Made by a program: the position numbers and the translations under genes
Assembly (NCBI GenBank): GCA_013399015.1
Contig: VWZX01007457.1
Location: 208,375-272,374, forward strand
Origin: Galbula dea
Taxonomy: Eukaryota > Chordata > Aves > Piciformes > Galbulidae
Reading direction: 5' to 3'
DNA length: 64,000 nucleotides
The notes under the pieces: model-generated
Told to the model about the DNA's origin: nothing
Databases searched by the model: none
What the model saw: only the letters and a program-made list of their open reading frames with translations
Part shown: positions 11,026 to 23,588 of the stretch, in pieces
Position numbering within the stretch: position 1 is the first letter of the stretch
Layout: every line of letters begins with the position of its first letter

Positions 11026-12293
11026 ATGTGATCAACCTTTTCCCTTCTCCTTTCATTCCTTATCTCCATTCCCATTACCCACCCTGTCTGCTGCTAAAAA
11101 GCAGCAGATTTGAGCCCAAGCAGCTGTCCTAACCTTGCAGATCTGAACTCCTCCCTCTGAGGACATCCCACACCTCAGGTTCCACCTCCCACAGCCACGC
11201 AGGAGGGAGAGGTTTGGCCCTCAACATGTTTATGGCTCCCACCAGCCTCCAAGTCCTCCAGCACTAAAGCACTAGCCCCCTCTGCTCCCATCTGCACATC
11301 TCTCAGGGGTGGAAGTCATCTGAAGGCTGGGTCCTGCTCCTACCTTGCCAAATTAACTCCATTGGGTAACTAATGACCCTTGGGGTTTCCTGCTGAGAGT
11401 TCTCCAGGCTCTGTGACACAGCTTACTCGTGGGGGAAGTTATCTCCTTCAGCTAAGCACATCCCCAAATCCCAGTGTTTCTGAGCTGCTTTCTTCATCTC
11501 CTCTCCACANTGTTGGTTTTTTTGCTTCTGGAGGGGTTTTTGGGTGCTCTCTGGGATGATGTTTCCAGGGGGGTTTTGGGGGGTGGGCTTTAACAGACTG
11601 ATCAGTTCTTGGTTTATTCTTCAGCCTGGCTTTGGATATTCTTAAGGACCTGTACACATGCTTCAGGCTGGAGCATGTTTAGATACAAAGCACACAAGGC
11701 ACCTATAAAAACCCCAAAAAACTACCCTGTAAAAGTAGAAGTTTACAGAAGTAGAACAAATACAGAGTGGCTTGACCAAGGTTAGAATCAGTACTTAAGG
11801 TACCTAGGAAAAGAAAGATAAAAAGAGATTGAAATGGCTCTTGAAAAGGGCAGATTTGGGCACAGCAGCCAGCGTGGTGGAGCGAGGAAATTGCTGCTCT
11901 CACTGTGAGTGTCACCTTCCAAAGGCAAACTCTCAGTCCTCATTATCTAAACCCAGACAAACCTTCTCCTCCCTTCAGCAGTTTGATGCCAGCTATGAAA
12001 ACTTCAGCCTCAGGATCTCTAGCAGCTGCTGCTGAGAAGAGGGGATGTGGGGTCACAGGGGGTCTCTGGGGGTGTTTCAGGATGCAGATTGCACATCTGC
12101 AGAACACAAACACAACCACCTTGGTCAGAGGTTTCTCTGTGAATGAAGGCCAGGGTTGGAGCTCCTGTTTACAAGTGGTTTCATCAGTGGAGGCACATCT
12201 CCACCAAGGAAGCCTGCAGAGAGCTTGCAGCCACACATTTCTCCTGGGACTGGCACTTGCTGCACACTTGCAGCTTCAGCTCACTTCTCTTCT
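11026..12293. other. Unique sequence with a G/T-rich tract and an N
   Basis: One undetermined base is at 11510, immediately before a G/T-rich low-complexity tract (11511-11590). That tract contains G6-T4-G6-T-G3 at 11568-11587, which could form a G-quadruplex and may explain the base-calling trouble. No gene is recognised. Confidence 0.55.
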
Positions 12294-12850
12294 TAGAATC
12301 ATAGAACCATTTCAGTTGGAAGAGAGCTTTAAAATCATCAGATCCAACCATTTCCCAGCATTGCCAGGTCACCACTAACCCATGTCCCTCAGCACCACAG
12401 CTCCAGGGCTTTGAAACCCCTCCAGGGATGGTGACTCCACCACTGCCCTGGGCAGCCTGGGCCAGGCCTTGACAACCCTTTTGGGGAAGAAATTGTTCTT
12501 CACGTCCAACCTAAACCTCTCCTGATGTAACTTGAGGTTGTTTCCTCTTATCCTGTTGCTTGTTCCTTGGGAGAAGAGAACAACCCCCACCTGGCTCCAG
12601 CCTCCTCTCAGGGAATTGCAGAGAGTGAGAAGGTCTCCCCTGAGCCTCCTCTTCTCCAGGCTAACCTACCCCAGTTCCCTCAGCTGCTCCTCGCAACACT
12701 TGTGCTCTAGACCCTTCCCCACCTTCCTTGTCCTTCTCTGGGCATAGTCCAGCACCTCAATGTCCTTCTGGGAGTGAAAGGCCCAAACCTGAACCCAGGA
12801 CTGGACATATGGCCTCCCCAGTGCCCAGTCCAGGAGGCTCTGCCCTGGAG
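12294..12850 (-). mobile_element. CR1 LINE 3' end, group B (minus)
   Basis: A long minus-strand group B copy. The 3' end starts at TTAGAATCATAGAACCATTT. The minus frame 12590-12375 is open and encodes the ORF2 C-terminus, ending PRAVVESPSLEGFQSPGAVV LRDMG and a stop. Further into ORF2, to about 12850, the sequence reads GGCCTCCCCAGTGCCCAGTC, where it is 5'-truncated. It resembles the copies at 22.3, 31.4, 43.6 and 47.9 kb closely. Confidence 0.94.
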
Positions 12851-13540
12851 CTGCAGTGAGAGCCAGATGTGGACACCAGAATGCAGTTGAACACAGGGGC
12901 CCTAGCTAACCAGCTGTGGCCATAACCACTGACTGACCTAGCAAAGCTGCCCTCCAGCTGACCTCACCACTGTTGACCTCAATGTCTTTACCAATACCTC
13001 AGTAAAAGAGCAGGGCAATCCATCTCTTACAGGCTGTAGGGAGAGCATCCAGCTCCACAGAGCCCCAGTGTGGTGGCAGGCAATGCTTAATGAACAGCAG
13101 TTTTGGCCTTGACCTAACAGATTTGTGTTGTTGGCTTCATCTCACCTGCTCTAAACACCTTGCTGCCCCTTCCCTCCTCTCCTGACCTTCATAATAATTC
13201 AGCTGGCTTTAGTATTCCAAAGCAGCAAGATTCAGTTACTATCAGTCTGGCTCTCAGCAGTAGACCTCACCCATCTGCTCATGGAAATTACCTGGAGAGG
13301 TTAGAAAGCCAGGAGATGGGGCACCAGGACCCACCTCCTGCTGTCAGGCAGGATACTCTGGTGATCTTCAACCTTAATTATATGTGCACTTCATAAGGGT
13401 CTTGTTGAGGGGTGGGGGGAGTAGAAAGATGTTAAAAATTAACATACTGTGATGAATATGAAGCAGAATCCTAAAAAAGTGCTATGGAGGGAAGATCATC
13501 CAGACCACACACCATCATGGGGCACAAAAACATACACAGT
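12851..13540. other. Unique sequence without recognisable gene
   Basis: No repeat or coding family is recognised. A short G-rich run (GGGGTGGGGGGAG) is near 13410. Confidence 0.55.
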
Positions 13541-13736
13541 CCTAGAATCTTCAACCCCATGGAGGGGTTGGAAGGGAGCTCTGGGGATCATCCAGCCCAA
13601 CCCCCTGCTCCAGCAGGGTCACCCACAGCAGCTTCCCAGGGTCACCTCCAGCTGGGCTTGGGAATCTCTCCCCAGAAGGAGACTCCACAGCCTCTCTGGG
13701 CAGCCTGGGCCAGGGCTCCAACACCCTCACACCAAA
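13541..13736 (-). mobile_element. CR1 3' end, group A (minus)
   Basis: Minus-strand group A 3' end: GAGGGGTTGGAAGGGAGCTC, GGGGATCATCCAGCCCAACC, CCTGCTCCAGCAGGGTCACC, then GAGACTCCACAGCCTCTCTG. It ends at ACACCCTCACACCAAAG, so only about the last 195 bases of the element remain. The minus frame here carries PRLPREAVESPSGERF. Confidence 0.92.
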
Positions 13737-13941
13737 GATGTTGTATAAGAAGTGTTCATTAACAACATTTATTCCTATAATCATTTCCCAGCTGGAAGGT
13801 GAGAGAGGCTTCACATGAGACTTGTCTCACACAGTTTCCTCCTCAGAAAGATCTACTGCTTTTCTTGGATCTTCAGAGAAGCACCCACTACCACCAAGGG
13901 AGGTACTGATTGCCTGAAACTGAAGCCAGTAAGATCCACAT
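13737..13941. other. Short spacer between CR1 copies
   Basis: About 200 bases of unique sequence between a group A and a group C copy; nothing recognised. Confidence 0.5.
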
Positions 13942-14165
13942 CATGACAGAGTGGTTGAGGCTGGAGTGGACCTCTAGGGTCCATCTGGTCCCACCTCCTG
14001 CCCAAGCAGGATCACCCACAGCCAGCTACCCAGGACCATGTCCTGATGACTTTTGAGTATCTCCAAGGATGGAGACCCTCCAGGCTCCCTGAGCTGCCTT
14101 GTCCAGTGCTTCATCACCTCACAGTGAGAAAGTGGTTCCTGAGGTGCAGACTGGCTCTACCCAAC
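13942..14165 (-). mobile_element. CR1 3' end, old group C (minus)
   Basis: A decayed minus-strand CR1 3' end. Recognisable pieces in order are GACAGAGTGGTTGAGGCTGG, CCTGCCCAAGCAGGATCACC, GAGTATCTCCAAGGATGGAG and CATCACCTCACAGTGAGAAA. It has many more changes than the group A and B copies. Confidence 0.82.
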
Positions 14166-16436
14166 TGTGGAGCTCTCTGTCTATCTCCTTCAAATGAAAA
14201 TATTTCCCAAATTCCTTAGGGATGAGTCCTTGCAGGCCACTGGGAATCCCACCCATCCACCTCTAGCTGCTCCTGTTCTGGGTATAGATCTGATCAATGT
14301 GATTTCAGCAGTTAGTGCCTCTGTTCTCTTCCACAGCTGGAACTGTTGGATGGAATCATCTTTATTGGCTTGCTTTTGTCTTTTTCTGTTAGATTTGTTT
14401 TCCATAAGCTTTCTGGTCCTTCCCCACTTGCTCTGAAGATTAAACCTTTACAGAGACATTCTTTCTGGAGCTCTTCTGCTCACTCTTGTTCCTTTGGCCC
14501 ATTTAGGTACTTTTAATCCATAAATGAAGCATCTTAACCCAAATATTCTATATTTTCCTAAATCATTCCTGTTATCTAGTATGAAGGGCATCAAGTCTCT
14601 CCATCACCCTGGAAGTTCATCCACCAGCTGGGCAGAAATCCTTTCCTGTAGCCACAGCAGAAAGTCCAAGGCTGTTTTCCATTTCACCTCCATCCTTTCC
14701 CACAGCTCCTGGGCTGCTCCTAAACACTTTTCCCTTTTATTTGTGACTGTGCAAAGCTGAAAGTTCACTTCTAGATCTTTCAATGAACTAATGATGTTTA
14801 GAAACATTTCTCTACAGGTCATGTTTGCTGTAAGTTTGAAGACATCTTCATTTCTGTTGGCTTTTGGGTTGTTTCTTTAATGCCTCTGCAATTCTCAATA
14901 TGTTCACTGACATTTAGACTCCAGAAAGCCAGTGGGAAAATTAGATGTGCTTTAAATTAGGGAGCACTGACCCTCTGGGTTTGAGGGGGGGGGTTGTTTT
15001 TATGCAGCAGCCACCTTGGCTTCAGATGGTTCAGTAACTGCTGAGAGCTCAGAGCCCCATCAGCTGTGCTCCTTTTGGTGTTTGGGTCCTGATGTCCTAG
15101 GATATTCCCTCTCAGCGACATCACTAGGAAACTCCAGTTTTAAACAAGTGTTGCAACCCTAGATAGGGCAACTGCTACCCAAACTGTGGTCCCTGCCTGC
15201 CCTTCACTCTCCTGAGCAAGGAGGTTCTCAGCATCCTTGGGCAGGATGGACTCCTCCAGTGTCCCAGCCTAGCCATGCCTGTGGTGGGGTTTTTGTCTGG
15301 CTGATTTGGTCAAGCTTTGCTTAGGGGATTCTGGAGGGGTTTTTAGTTGGATTCCATTCCCCCTTCCAGGAGCTGAACCTGAAGAAGCTCCAACATCTTT
15401 CTCCTATTCCAGTAGGATTCTAGAGTCAGAAGTGTTTGGAATTGAGCATGGTTTTGGTGAATGAACATCATCCCTTGCTTCATTCTTCAGGCTGAGCTCT
15501 CCCAATTTTCCAGCCCTATTGTAGCTGACTTGGGCTTTGCCCACATGACAACCACAGAAGATGAATTCTTGAGGGAATGATAGTGAATGAACTCTGTGGA
15601 CAGCTGCAGGAGTGGCAGAGCTTGGCTGAACAGGACAGTGACTGGAGCTCCAGAAACATCCCCACTTGTGAAAAAAACCAACGACCCACCAGCAAGGAAA
15701 TGAAAGGGAAAAAGGTTAAAGTATCCTTAAGAGATTATTAACTTGTCCCAGTTTTACTTGTAGAGCTACAAATGCAGACCTGCAGGAGGACCTGGGCTAT
15801 CAGAGCAGATGAAGCCCTATTACATTGCAGCACTGCCAGGCACAAGGCTGTTCAGCTCAGTGAACCATCAGCTCCTACAATAAATGAGCAGTTTATTGAC
15901 CTTTCAGTGATTGAGACAGAACTAAAAGCCAAAAATACTCCAGCAGTGAGCAGGCAACATGGGCCATCACTCTGGAGTTTCTAGCTGGCAGTGGGAGAGC
16001 AGCTCTGAAGGTCACTGCAGAGCTTCTTCTGCAGTCTGACATGGATTGCACTGAACTTCTGCTAAGTAACCCAAAGGTTCTGCCTTTATGCTCACTTAAC
16101 TCCTCAGGCATTTTTCCTTAGGACCACATCTATCTGCTCCTCTAAGCTTTGCTGCCATACACCAGGAGTGCCAAATTTGGGGGAGGAAAAAAGAATATAT
16201 GATCATTATCTTCCCACCCCAAGGGCACGTTCACACTTGCTGATTTCTGGCACTCCAGCTGTGACATCTCTGTCAAAGGGAATGGTCATAACATTAAACC
16301 TGGCCTTGCTTAAGTTCTGAGCTTTAGAAGGTGCCCAAAACAGAGTGAGGGCTATACCTGGGGACAGCACCTCTGACATTTCCATATCTTATGATGTAAC
16401 AAGACAAAGGAGAAATAGCTGCTTCTAAATATTCAT
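14166..16436. other. Unique sequence without recognisable gene
   Basis: No repeat or coding family is recognised. A run of nine G is at 14985-14993. Frames are all under 90 codons. Confidence 0.6.
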
Positions 16437-16812
16437 ACCTCACAGAATGGTTTGGGCTGGAAGGGACCTTGAAGTTCATCTAGTTTTAACACCCCAGTCA
16501 TCGGCAGGGACACCTGCCACCAGACCAGGCTGCTCCAAGCTCCATCCCACCTGGCCTTGAACTCTTCCAGGGTTGGAGCATCCACAGCCTCTCTAGATAA
16601 TCTGTTCCAGTGTCTCACCACCCTCACAGTGAAGAGCTTCTTGATGACATTTACTCTCAGTCTCCCCTTCTACAGTTTAAAACCCTCACTCCTCATCCTA
16701 TCAGTACACTTCCTAAAAAAGTCCCTCCCCATTTTTCCTGTAGGCTCCCCTTAATTACTGGAATGCTGCTAGAAAAGTCTCACCAGAGCTTTCTCTTCCC
16801 CCAAAGACCAAC
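16437..16812 (-). mobile_element. CR1 LINE 3' end, group C (minus)
   Basis: Minus-strand CR1 of the general bird type. From the tail: CACAGAATGGTTTGGGCTGG, AAGGGACCTTGAAGTTCATC, GGGACACCTGCCACCAGACC, CTTCCAGGGTTGGAGCATCC, ACCACCCTCACAGTGAAGAG. The minus frame 16627-16433 reads MRVVRHWNRLSREAVDAPTL, the ORF2 C-terminus. It is 5'-truncated near 16812 and older than the A and B copies. Confidence 0.92.
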
Positions 16813-16984
16813 TCACTTCTAAATTTATGGCATGATTTTTTGGCTCAGGATCTTGATTTCCCACCAGCTGAGTCACCCAAGCTTGAAGAGACAATATCTC
16901 CTAGTCTCTCCCTTTGCCCCAGGGAGCTACAATAAGGCTTCATAAAGCAGAAGAGCTTCTGCAGGGGATGTGCAAATCATTTCC

Positions 16985-17370
16985 CTCTGAAACACAGCCT
17001 AGGGGTTACTGCACTGCTCTGGGCCTGGCCAGTGCCCCAGGAGGTCTCTGCCCCTTCTGCCTTCAATCCCAATCCACGTGCTCCTAAATCCAGCTCCTGA
17101 ATCCAGTTCCCACCTGGCACTGAGTCCAGTCTGGGACTTGCCCAGTGCTGCCCCAGCACCAGTGGTGACAGTGACATCCTTGCCCCCAGGGCTTGGTTCC
17201 AGCTTGGTTTGTATCTCTTTGGATCTAGTTCATGTTATTGTTCTTCTTCCCATCCAAGCTGTTTCAGTTTTCTTTCCCAACCCAGCAGCCTCTCTCCCTT
17301 CTTCCCTTTGGGATGGCAGAGAGGTTCATAGAGAACATCTGTCCCTGGTCTGGTGACCAAGCCAGCCCTG
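16985..17370 (-). mobile_element. Endogenous-retrovirus LTR fragment (minus)
   Basis: Read on the minus strand, this stretch is collinear with the plus-strand LTR piece at 37.6-38.5 kb: a GGGTTGGGAAAGAAAACTG / AACAATAACATGAACTAG block, then TCACTGTCACCACTGG, then GTGCCAGGTGGGAACTGG and GGATTCAGGAGCTGG. The last two motifs occur almost exactly in the LTR piece at 34.3-34.8 kb. It is a decayed partial LTR with no viral coding sequence beside it. The outer limits are uncertain by tens of bases. Confidence 0.6.
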
Positions 17371-20300
17371 GCCCATGACACCCTGCAAGCAAATGATCAG
17401 CTGATCAGCAAGATTCCCTCTAGCTGAGATACATCAACACCAGCATTCCATAGGAGCAAAGATCAAAGCCTTGTCCCCACCAGAGTGGGACACTCACAGC
17501 CTGCCACTGCCCCAGGCTGATCCTGTTGCATGGAAATGCTGCAGCCAAAGCTCTTGGCTTTGCCCCCAGCAGGGTCACCTTCCATCAGGAAGTCACAGCT
17601 TTGGTTACCAATGTCACCTCAACTTCTGTTTTCCACAACACCAACCTCTCTTGCTCCAGGATGTTTCAGGATTGCCTTCAATAGCTATGAATGCAAATTT
17701 ATTCACCCAGGCTCATTATCTCCTTCCCTGTGTTACTGCTGCCAGGGAAGCTAGAGAGACTTTCATCTCCAGGTTCCTTCTTGGGTGTTCCTTCACCAAA
17801 GGCAGCTACTTGATCTTCCTGGGCACTTTTGGGGGTTTCATAATATATGAAAGAAATAAATTATGGTTCTATAATTATTCAAGGCTTGTTTTACATTTAG
17901 TGGAAGGCTTCCATGCTAAGGGAAGCTGTGAGCTACCAACCTGCCTCCTCAGCCTAAAAATGGCATCAAAGCTTCCTCCCTGGAAACCCTTTAAAAGTGG
18001 CTTTGCAGAGCATTGTCAGACAGCAGATGCCCTAAGGATCCTTTCCACAACTCAAGGACTTCATCACAAGTCTTTCTGCTCCACTCCTAAAGTCCAGCAA
18101 GTCCTGGAGGCTCACTTCCTCTATGAAATCCCATTTCCCTCTATTTGAAACTCCACTGCTCCAAACTGTGCCCTCAGAGGAGGCTCTTAACCTGTGAGGG
18201 GTTGGTTGTGTTGTGCCATTGCCAACTGGATTCATTCATCCAAGTGCTTTTCTTTCCCCCTTCCAAATACTGGGAAATATCCATGGCTTTAGCAGCTGCT
18301 ACAGCAGATTCCTAAAGGAAGCACCCAGGATCTCTGAAGCTCAGGATCACACAAGATGCCACTCATGCTTCTATTAAACAGAATTTCTGAACATTATCTG
18401 CTTTTCCTAAGGGGCTGGGGAAGGTTTGAATTTTAGGTGGAGACAAGGAAGGAGGAAAACCCAAGAAGAATGGCACAGTCCTGCCCTAAACCCTCCTGAA
18501 TATTGATGAAGCCATCACAAAGGAAGCCACAGCACTAATGGGACTAGCATGATCAAATAGGGCTTCAGCTTATGACATCTTCCATCCCTCATTTAATTTT
18601 TATAGGAGTTGATGAAGATGCCTTCACTTGAATTTTATACTGTTTACTATAAAACATTATCCTGTTCCTCAAAATCTACTGAGACAGACCAACCACACGT
18701 TTGCCAGGCTGTTAAATAAAGAGTATTAAATCAACAATACCCAGGGTCCCCAAATGCAAGTCATTTCCATGTATATTGATTTTATTTCCATTTGCTGCAG
18801 TAAAAGTTTTGTCTCTAAGCAAGAGGGGGGAAAAAAAACCAAACAAACAAACCACCAAACAACTAAAACCCAGCTATTTTATCCAACTGCTTTGTTTTTA
18901 ATTGTTACACTAATGTTGTGCTGCAGTCACTACCCAGGGCAGACTTGACAAGGAGCTTAGAGAACTCCATCAGGGATAAAAGAAGGCTTTGGTGGATCCC
19001 TGGGCAGGAGACAGCAGGGGCAGGGCAAGGGGCAGGGGCCAAAGCACACCAAGGCTTTGCAGAAGGCTTGGGGCAGCAGCAAGGCTCATGAGGACTGCAC
19101 AGCATCTCTCTGTGTGTGCTGGGCTCCAGGACACAGTTCCAGCACAGACTCTAAGCTTGCCTTTCTCCCAGCCCTCACACCCCAGGTGCCAGGAAGGGTC
19201 TGGGTCTGCCCATCATCCCTCAGCAGCAAGTCCCCAGTCCTTCCCAGCCCCTCACCTTGGTCCAGTTAAGCCCTTCACATGTTGTGACCCCACAAGAGCA
19301 TCCCTTGCCACCAGACAAACACCTCAGTCCTTAGCTAGCAACAAAGGCAGGAGGTGAAGCAGCTGCAGGCCAGGGACTATCAGAACCAGAGCAAGCCATG
19401 GTTTCTCTGAGCAGGCAGCTTGCCCAGGCCCATGGCACAGACACTCATGCTGAGGGTTTTCACTCTGCAGATCAAATTCATCCAGTCTCATTGATCCTCT
19501 CCACAAAAACCTGTTTCTCACCTTTCTATTCACTGTTCTTGGAGCTTTTGTCCTAGTTTTTTTCCCAACTGGCTGTTCTTAGGTGCTCAGAGGTCTCCAA
19601 GGGACCTTCATTAATACAGCTATATGCTATAGTTCCTGCTGCTTCAGTCTGGTGCTCAGTCTTCAGTAAGGATGAGGCAAATTTCAGGCTCAACAAGTTA
19701 TAAATATTCCACTTCTGGCTTTGCACTGCCAAGTCACTACAGACCATTTAATTTCCCAGTACCTGAGAGCACTACTTTGAGGCTGAGGGAGACACCAAGG
19801 CATTTCTGGGCCATACAAAGGGATGAAAAGCTAATGCTTTGTGCAGCCTTGGGATGAACATGTCTTCCTCCTTGCAAAACCCAACCAAATGTGGTTTGAA
19901 AGGACAAGCTTGTCCAAGAGTTTGTCATGTAACCATATATAAGTGTTTGTGCTTTCCAACCATACCACCCCCTTAAAAAACATCTTGGATTCACATTTGC
20001 CCATCACCACTTAATTCCAGAGTTATCTGTTGGCTAATGATTCCAGTTGGGGTGACCTTGGGTGACAGCTCTTTGGTATTCTCTCTGTGGAAGGGTTTGG
20101 ATTAGCCTTTCTCCTCCTGCCAGCAGAACAAAGAGCTGCTCCCTTTCCCACCTATAAGCATCATTTTTGGCTCAGCTACACTGGGCTGAACCCCAGTTGC
20201 CACACAGCATAACCCAGCCAACAGAAGCTACTTTATTTGCTATTTTCCAGAAGTCTGGCATTACTGGACTCATCTGTTGTCTTTTCCAGAGTTCTCCAAG

Positions 20301-22316
20301 CTGATAGCTTTATCCTCCCTTCATTGTAGTGAGGACAGCCAGAGGAGGTTACAGTCACTGCTTTGGAGCACCACCAGATGATCTGTTGGTGTTAATCAAC
20401 ACCAAACACATACAGTGAAGGCACTGGCCAGGTCCCAGCCCCACCAATGCAGCCTGAAGTGCTCCTGCAGGTTAGCCATTGTACCTAGGGGTCCATCTGG
20501 AAAGTTTCCCCAGCACAAACCTGCTGAACACGAGGGAGGGAGAAAGGATGCTGTAGAGATGACCTCAGGAGCTTCCCTGTCCTTCACAGCAACCTCATCT
20601 TCACCAGGCTTCTCCTTGAAGCACAAACAAGAGTGTTTCTTCAGAGGAGGGCAGAGTTTGCTCTGGGAGAGGTCTGGGTGCTCCCCCCCTGTTACTAAAG
20701 TGAGAAAGGGATTTGGGGAACTGAAGGAGCTGAGGTGCCACTGGATGAGCAGACCATGGCACAGGCACAAGTAACTCAGGTCAGCCCTGAGGAGAGCTGA
20801 GCCCCTCTGCCATAGGAGGTCCCAACAGGGACACTCCACTTCCATTTGGATTGCCACCTGAGAAGCTCAGGAGATTTGTTCTTCTCCATCATCATCTGAT
20901 TCTCTGATCTCTAGGAAACAATTCCCAAGGCAGAGTTCAGGCAGAGCCCAGATGTGCTTCTGCTGCTCCTGCTCAGCCTCCAGCTCCTGTAACTGCTGAA
21001 AGCAAAGTGCAGGGCTGAGACTGATAAAAACAGAGCTTCTCAAGCAAAAGAAAAAGTGCCTGAGGAATGGATGGGTGATAAAATCACTCCTGTGCTGCTG
21101 AGTAACTGCAGCAGCTCCTGTACACTGATAAATGACAAGATTTCAGACAGTCTGACTTCACAGGCTGATCATGCCTCTGCCCAAGACAAACATCAATCAA
21201 TTAGTGGATGAAAAGCCTCTGAGTATCCGTGGGAAGAACTGTTTCCCAGCAGGAGCTGCTGCTGGAGTAGCAGAACAGGGATCTCAAGCTACTCTGCAGG
21301 TTGAGCTGCACCACTGTGGTCTGATGGTGACCACTTCACACCAGAGCTTTAGCAGCTTAGTCCTGGCACCACGCTGGCAGCACAGATTGCAAGAGGCAAG
21401 GAAGTCTCATGCAATGCAGGGAAAAGCATCCAAGCTGTGCATGAGGAATGAAAGCACAAATACTGGAAGAGGGAACTGAGAAGCAGCTATTGAGGCCAAG
21501 AGGGTGCAAACTGCACCATGCCCATAACCAGCTCCAGCAACCTCAGAGGAACTGGCTTGTGGGAAAGCAGCAGAGGTAAAAACCCACAGAGTCTCTATCT
21601 GTATTCTAAGCACAAACAGGTCAGGGAGGGAAAAAATGCCATAAATGAATACTTTTCTATCTCCAAAAGCCACATTTTCAAAAGACCTCTGTCTGGGAAA
21701 GAAGCAAAAGGTCTCCCTTCAGATTTAGGCTGTGCACAGAAGGAGGTCTCCACACGAGGGGATGGAGAACACACACACACATCTACCAGCTCCACTGGGA
21801 GCCCTGCTGCAGCCACCACCAGCTGCTTTGGAGCAGCATCCTGGGTCAAGCAGGTCATAAACAGTAACCCACACACTGCTGCGTCCCAAAACCTTCTAAA
21901 GCTCTGCTGAATGGAAAGATCCCAAATTAATTACACAGCAGCAGCCCCTGAGCAGATCAAAGTGCCCCTTGCAAGAGCTGCTCTGGAGCCTTGCCCCAGC
22001 CCCAGCCAGCACTAGCCTTAGGAGGAGCAGGATGGAGCCTTTCAGTGTTACCTTCTTGCAAGACCTCTGTCAGGCTAGTGCATCACATTCCCTGGAAGCC
22101 ACCAACCTCATAATGAAGTAGGAGACCACAGGTTTGGTGCAGGGCTTACTGGGCAGGTTTGCTTTGAGCAAGTGGAAGCTTTGTGGTGGTTTTAGAAACT
22201 CAGATACTGCTGTGACACATGGATGCTGCTGAACATCAATGAGGAAGGAGGTTTCAGAGAAACAAAGCTTATCTTGCAAAAATCCCTGGAGAGCCTCCCT
22301 TATCTCCACACTAGAG
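17371..22316. other. Long stretch free of CR1, no recognisable gene
   Basis: Nearly 5 kb without any CR1 fragment, unusual for this window. It holds the longest open frame in the window outside repeats (plus, 17471-18148, 225 codons), with Ser/Leu/His/Cys-rich composition, no domain and no gene-like neighbour. Low-complexity pieces are an A/C-rich tract at 18824-18871 (G6, A8, then CAAACAAACAAAC) and (AC)6 at 21769-21780. No exon, RNA gene or repeat is recognised. Confidence 0.55.
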
Positions 22317-22713
22317 CCACAGAATTGTTTAGGTTGGAAGAATCCAGTCCAACCCTTAACCCAGCACTGCCAGGTCACCACTAACCCATGGCCCTCAGCA
22401 CCACAGCTCCAGGGCTTTGAAACCCCTCCAGGGATGGTGACTCCACCACTGCCCTGGGCTGCCTGGGCCAGGCCTTGACAGCCCTTTTGGGGAAGAAATT
22501 GTTCCTCATCTCCAACCTAAACCTCTCCTGGCACAACCTGAGGCCATTTTCTGTTTTCCTATTGTTTGTCCCTTGGGAGAAGAGTCCAACCCCCACCTGG
22601 CTCCAGCCNCTCCTTGGATTGTTCCTCTCAGGGAATTGCAGAGAGTGAGAAGGTCTCCCCTGAGCCTCCTCTTCTCCAGGCTAACCAACCCCAGTTCCCT
22701 CAGCTGCTCCTCA
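22317..22713 (-). mobile_element. CR1 LINE 3' end, group B (minus), with N
   Basis: Minus-strand group B copy. The 3' end starts CACAGAATTGTTTAGGTTGG. The minus frame 22596-22381 is open and ends VESPSLEGFQSPGAVVLRAMG and a stop. Within the element, at 22609-22625, an undetermined base and about 16 extra bases interrupt CTCCAGCC / CCTCTCAGGG, which is continuous in all other group B copies. It is 5'-truncated near 22713. Confidence 0.93.
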
Positions 22714-23330
22714 TTCATCATCACATTAACCTCAGAGAGTTTGTAAGCCATCAGTCAAGAAGCAGAAAGCCACCCAGGCTCCTTGATCGCAGAAGCAAAG
22801 TTGACTCAGGTACTTACAGCATCCAGCAAGACTCCCAGTGACAAGGACATGCCTGAGGCAAAAGGCTCTCTCCAGGCTCCTGTGTCTGTGTCCTTGTGCA
22901 GATGTCACCTGCTGACCCCCTTCACCCAGCTGCCAGAGCTCTCTCCCTCTGAGCACCACTCAAAGAGCCAGTGGGCTTCAACTTCATCTAGTCCAAGACT
23001 CAACCCGGAATGACCAAGGCTGTTTTCTGTCAAACTCATCTCACTCTACTGCAACAAACCTCACTCCAAGCTGATACCCTTGACCTCACAGTAACCCTCA
23101 GGTATTTCTAGACTCCACCCAAACCACAAACCTTCTTAAAGCCCACCTGACCTCATCAGGTCTCCTTATACCCTCACCCCACCTCCACCCTCCCCCCTTA
23201 AATTCTGCTCTAAATATGATTCATCTGGAGCCATCTCCTCTGAGGGTTCCATTGGTGTTGAGCAGAGCTCTCCCAGGGAGAAGAACCAGGCTGATAGGCT
23301 CTGGCTGGCAGCACATCAGCAGCACAGGTT
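22714..23330. other. Unique sequence without recognisable gene
   Basis: C/A-rich, pyrimidine-biased on the plus strand (CACCCCACCTCCACCCTCCC near 23175). No repeat family or gene is recognised. Confidence 0.5.
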
Positions 23331-23468
23331 CTATAATGTTCCTAGTTGCAAGAGACCCAGGAGGATCACAGAACCCAAATCCTGTCTGTGCATAGGACAA
23401 CCCCAGAAATCACACCATGTGCCTAAGGTTGTTGTCCAAATTCTTCCTGAGCTCTCTTGAAGGCATAT
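23331..23468 (-). mobile_element. CR1 3' end, group D, CR1-Y-like (minus)
   Basis: A CR1 subfamily not seen elsewhere in the window. From the tail it reads TTGCAAGAGACCCAGGAGG, ATAGGACAACCCCAGAAATC, ACACCATGTGCCTAAGGTTG and TTGTCCAAATTCTTCCTGAG. These are decayed forms of the bird CR1-X/Y 3' untranslated end. Subfamily naming is from memory and tentative. Confidence 0.72.
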
Positions 23469-23493
23469 CAAGAAACTTTTTAACCTCTCTGTA

Positions 23494-23588
23494 GAGTCAC
23501 AGCCTGGTGTGGGTGGGAAAGGACATTTCAAGGTCATCCAGCCCAAGCCCCCTGCAGTCAGCAGGGGCATCTCCAGCTGTGTCAGGTT
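23494..23588 (-). mobile_element. CR1 3' end, group C (minus)
   Basis: Minus-strand CR1 3' end: AGTCACAGCCTGGTGTGGGT, GGGAAAGGACATTTCAAGG, CCCCCTGCAGTCAGCAGGGG, CATCTCCAGCTGTGTCAGG. Only the untranslated end is present. It lies 25 bases from the group D piece, so the two could be one mosaic element. Confidence 0.75.

Noticed and set aside
17471..18148. Plus-strand open frame of 225 codons
   Set aside because: No domain, no family resemblance, composition like translated noncoding DNA, and no promoter or exon structure around it. Frames of this size are expected by chance in 64 kb.
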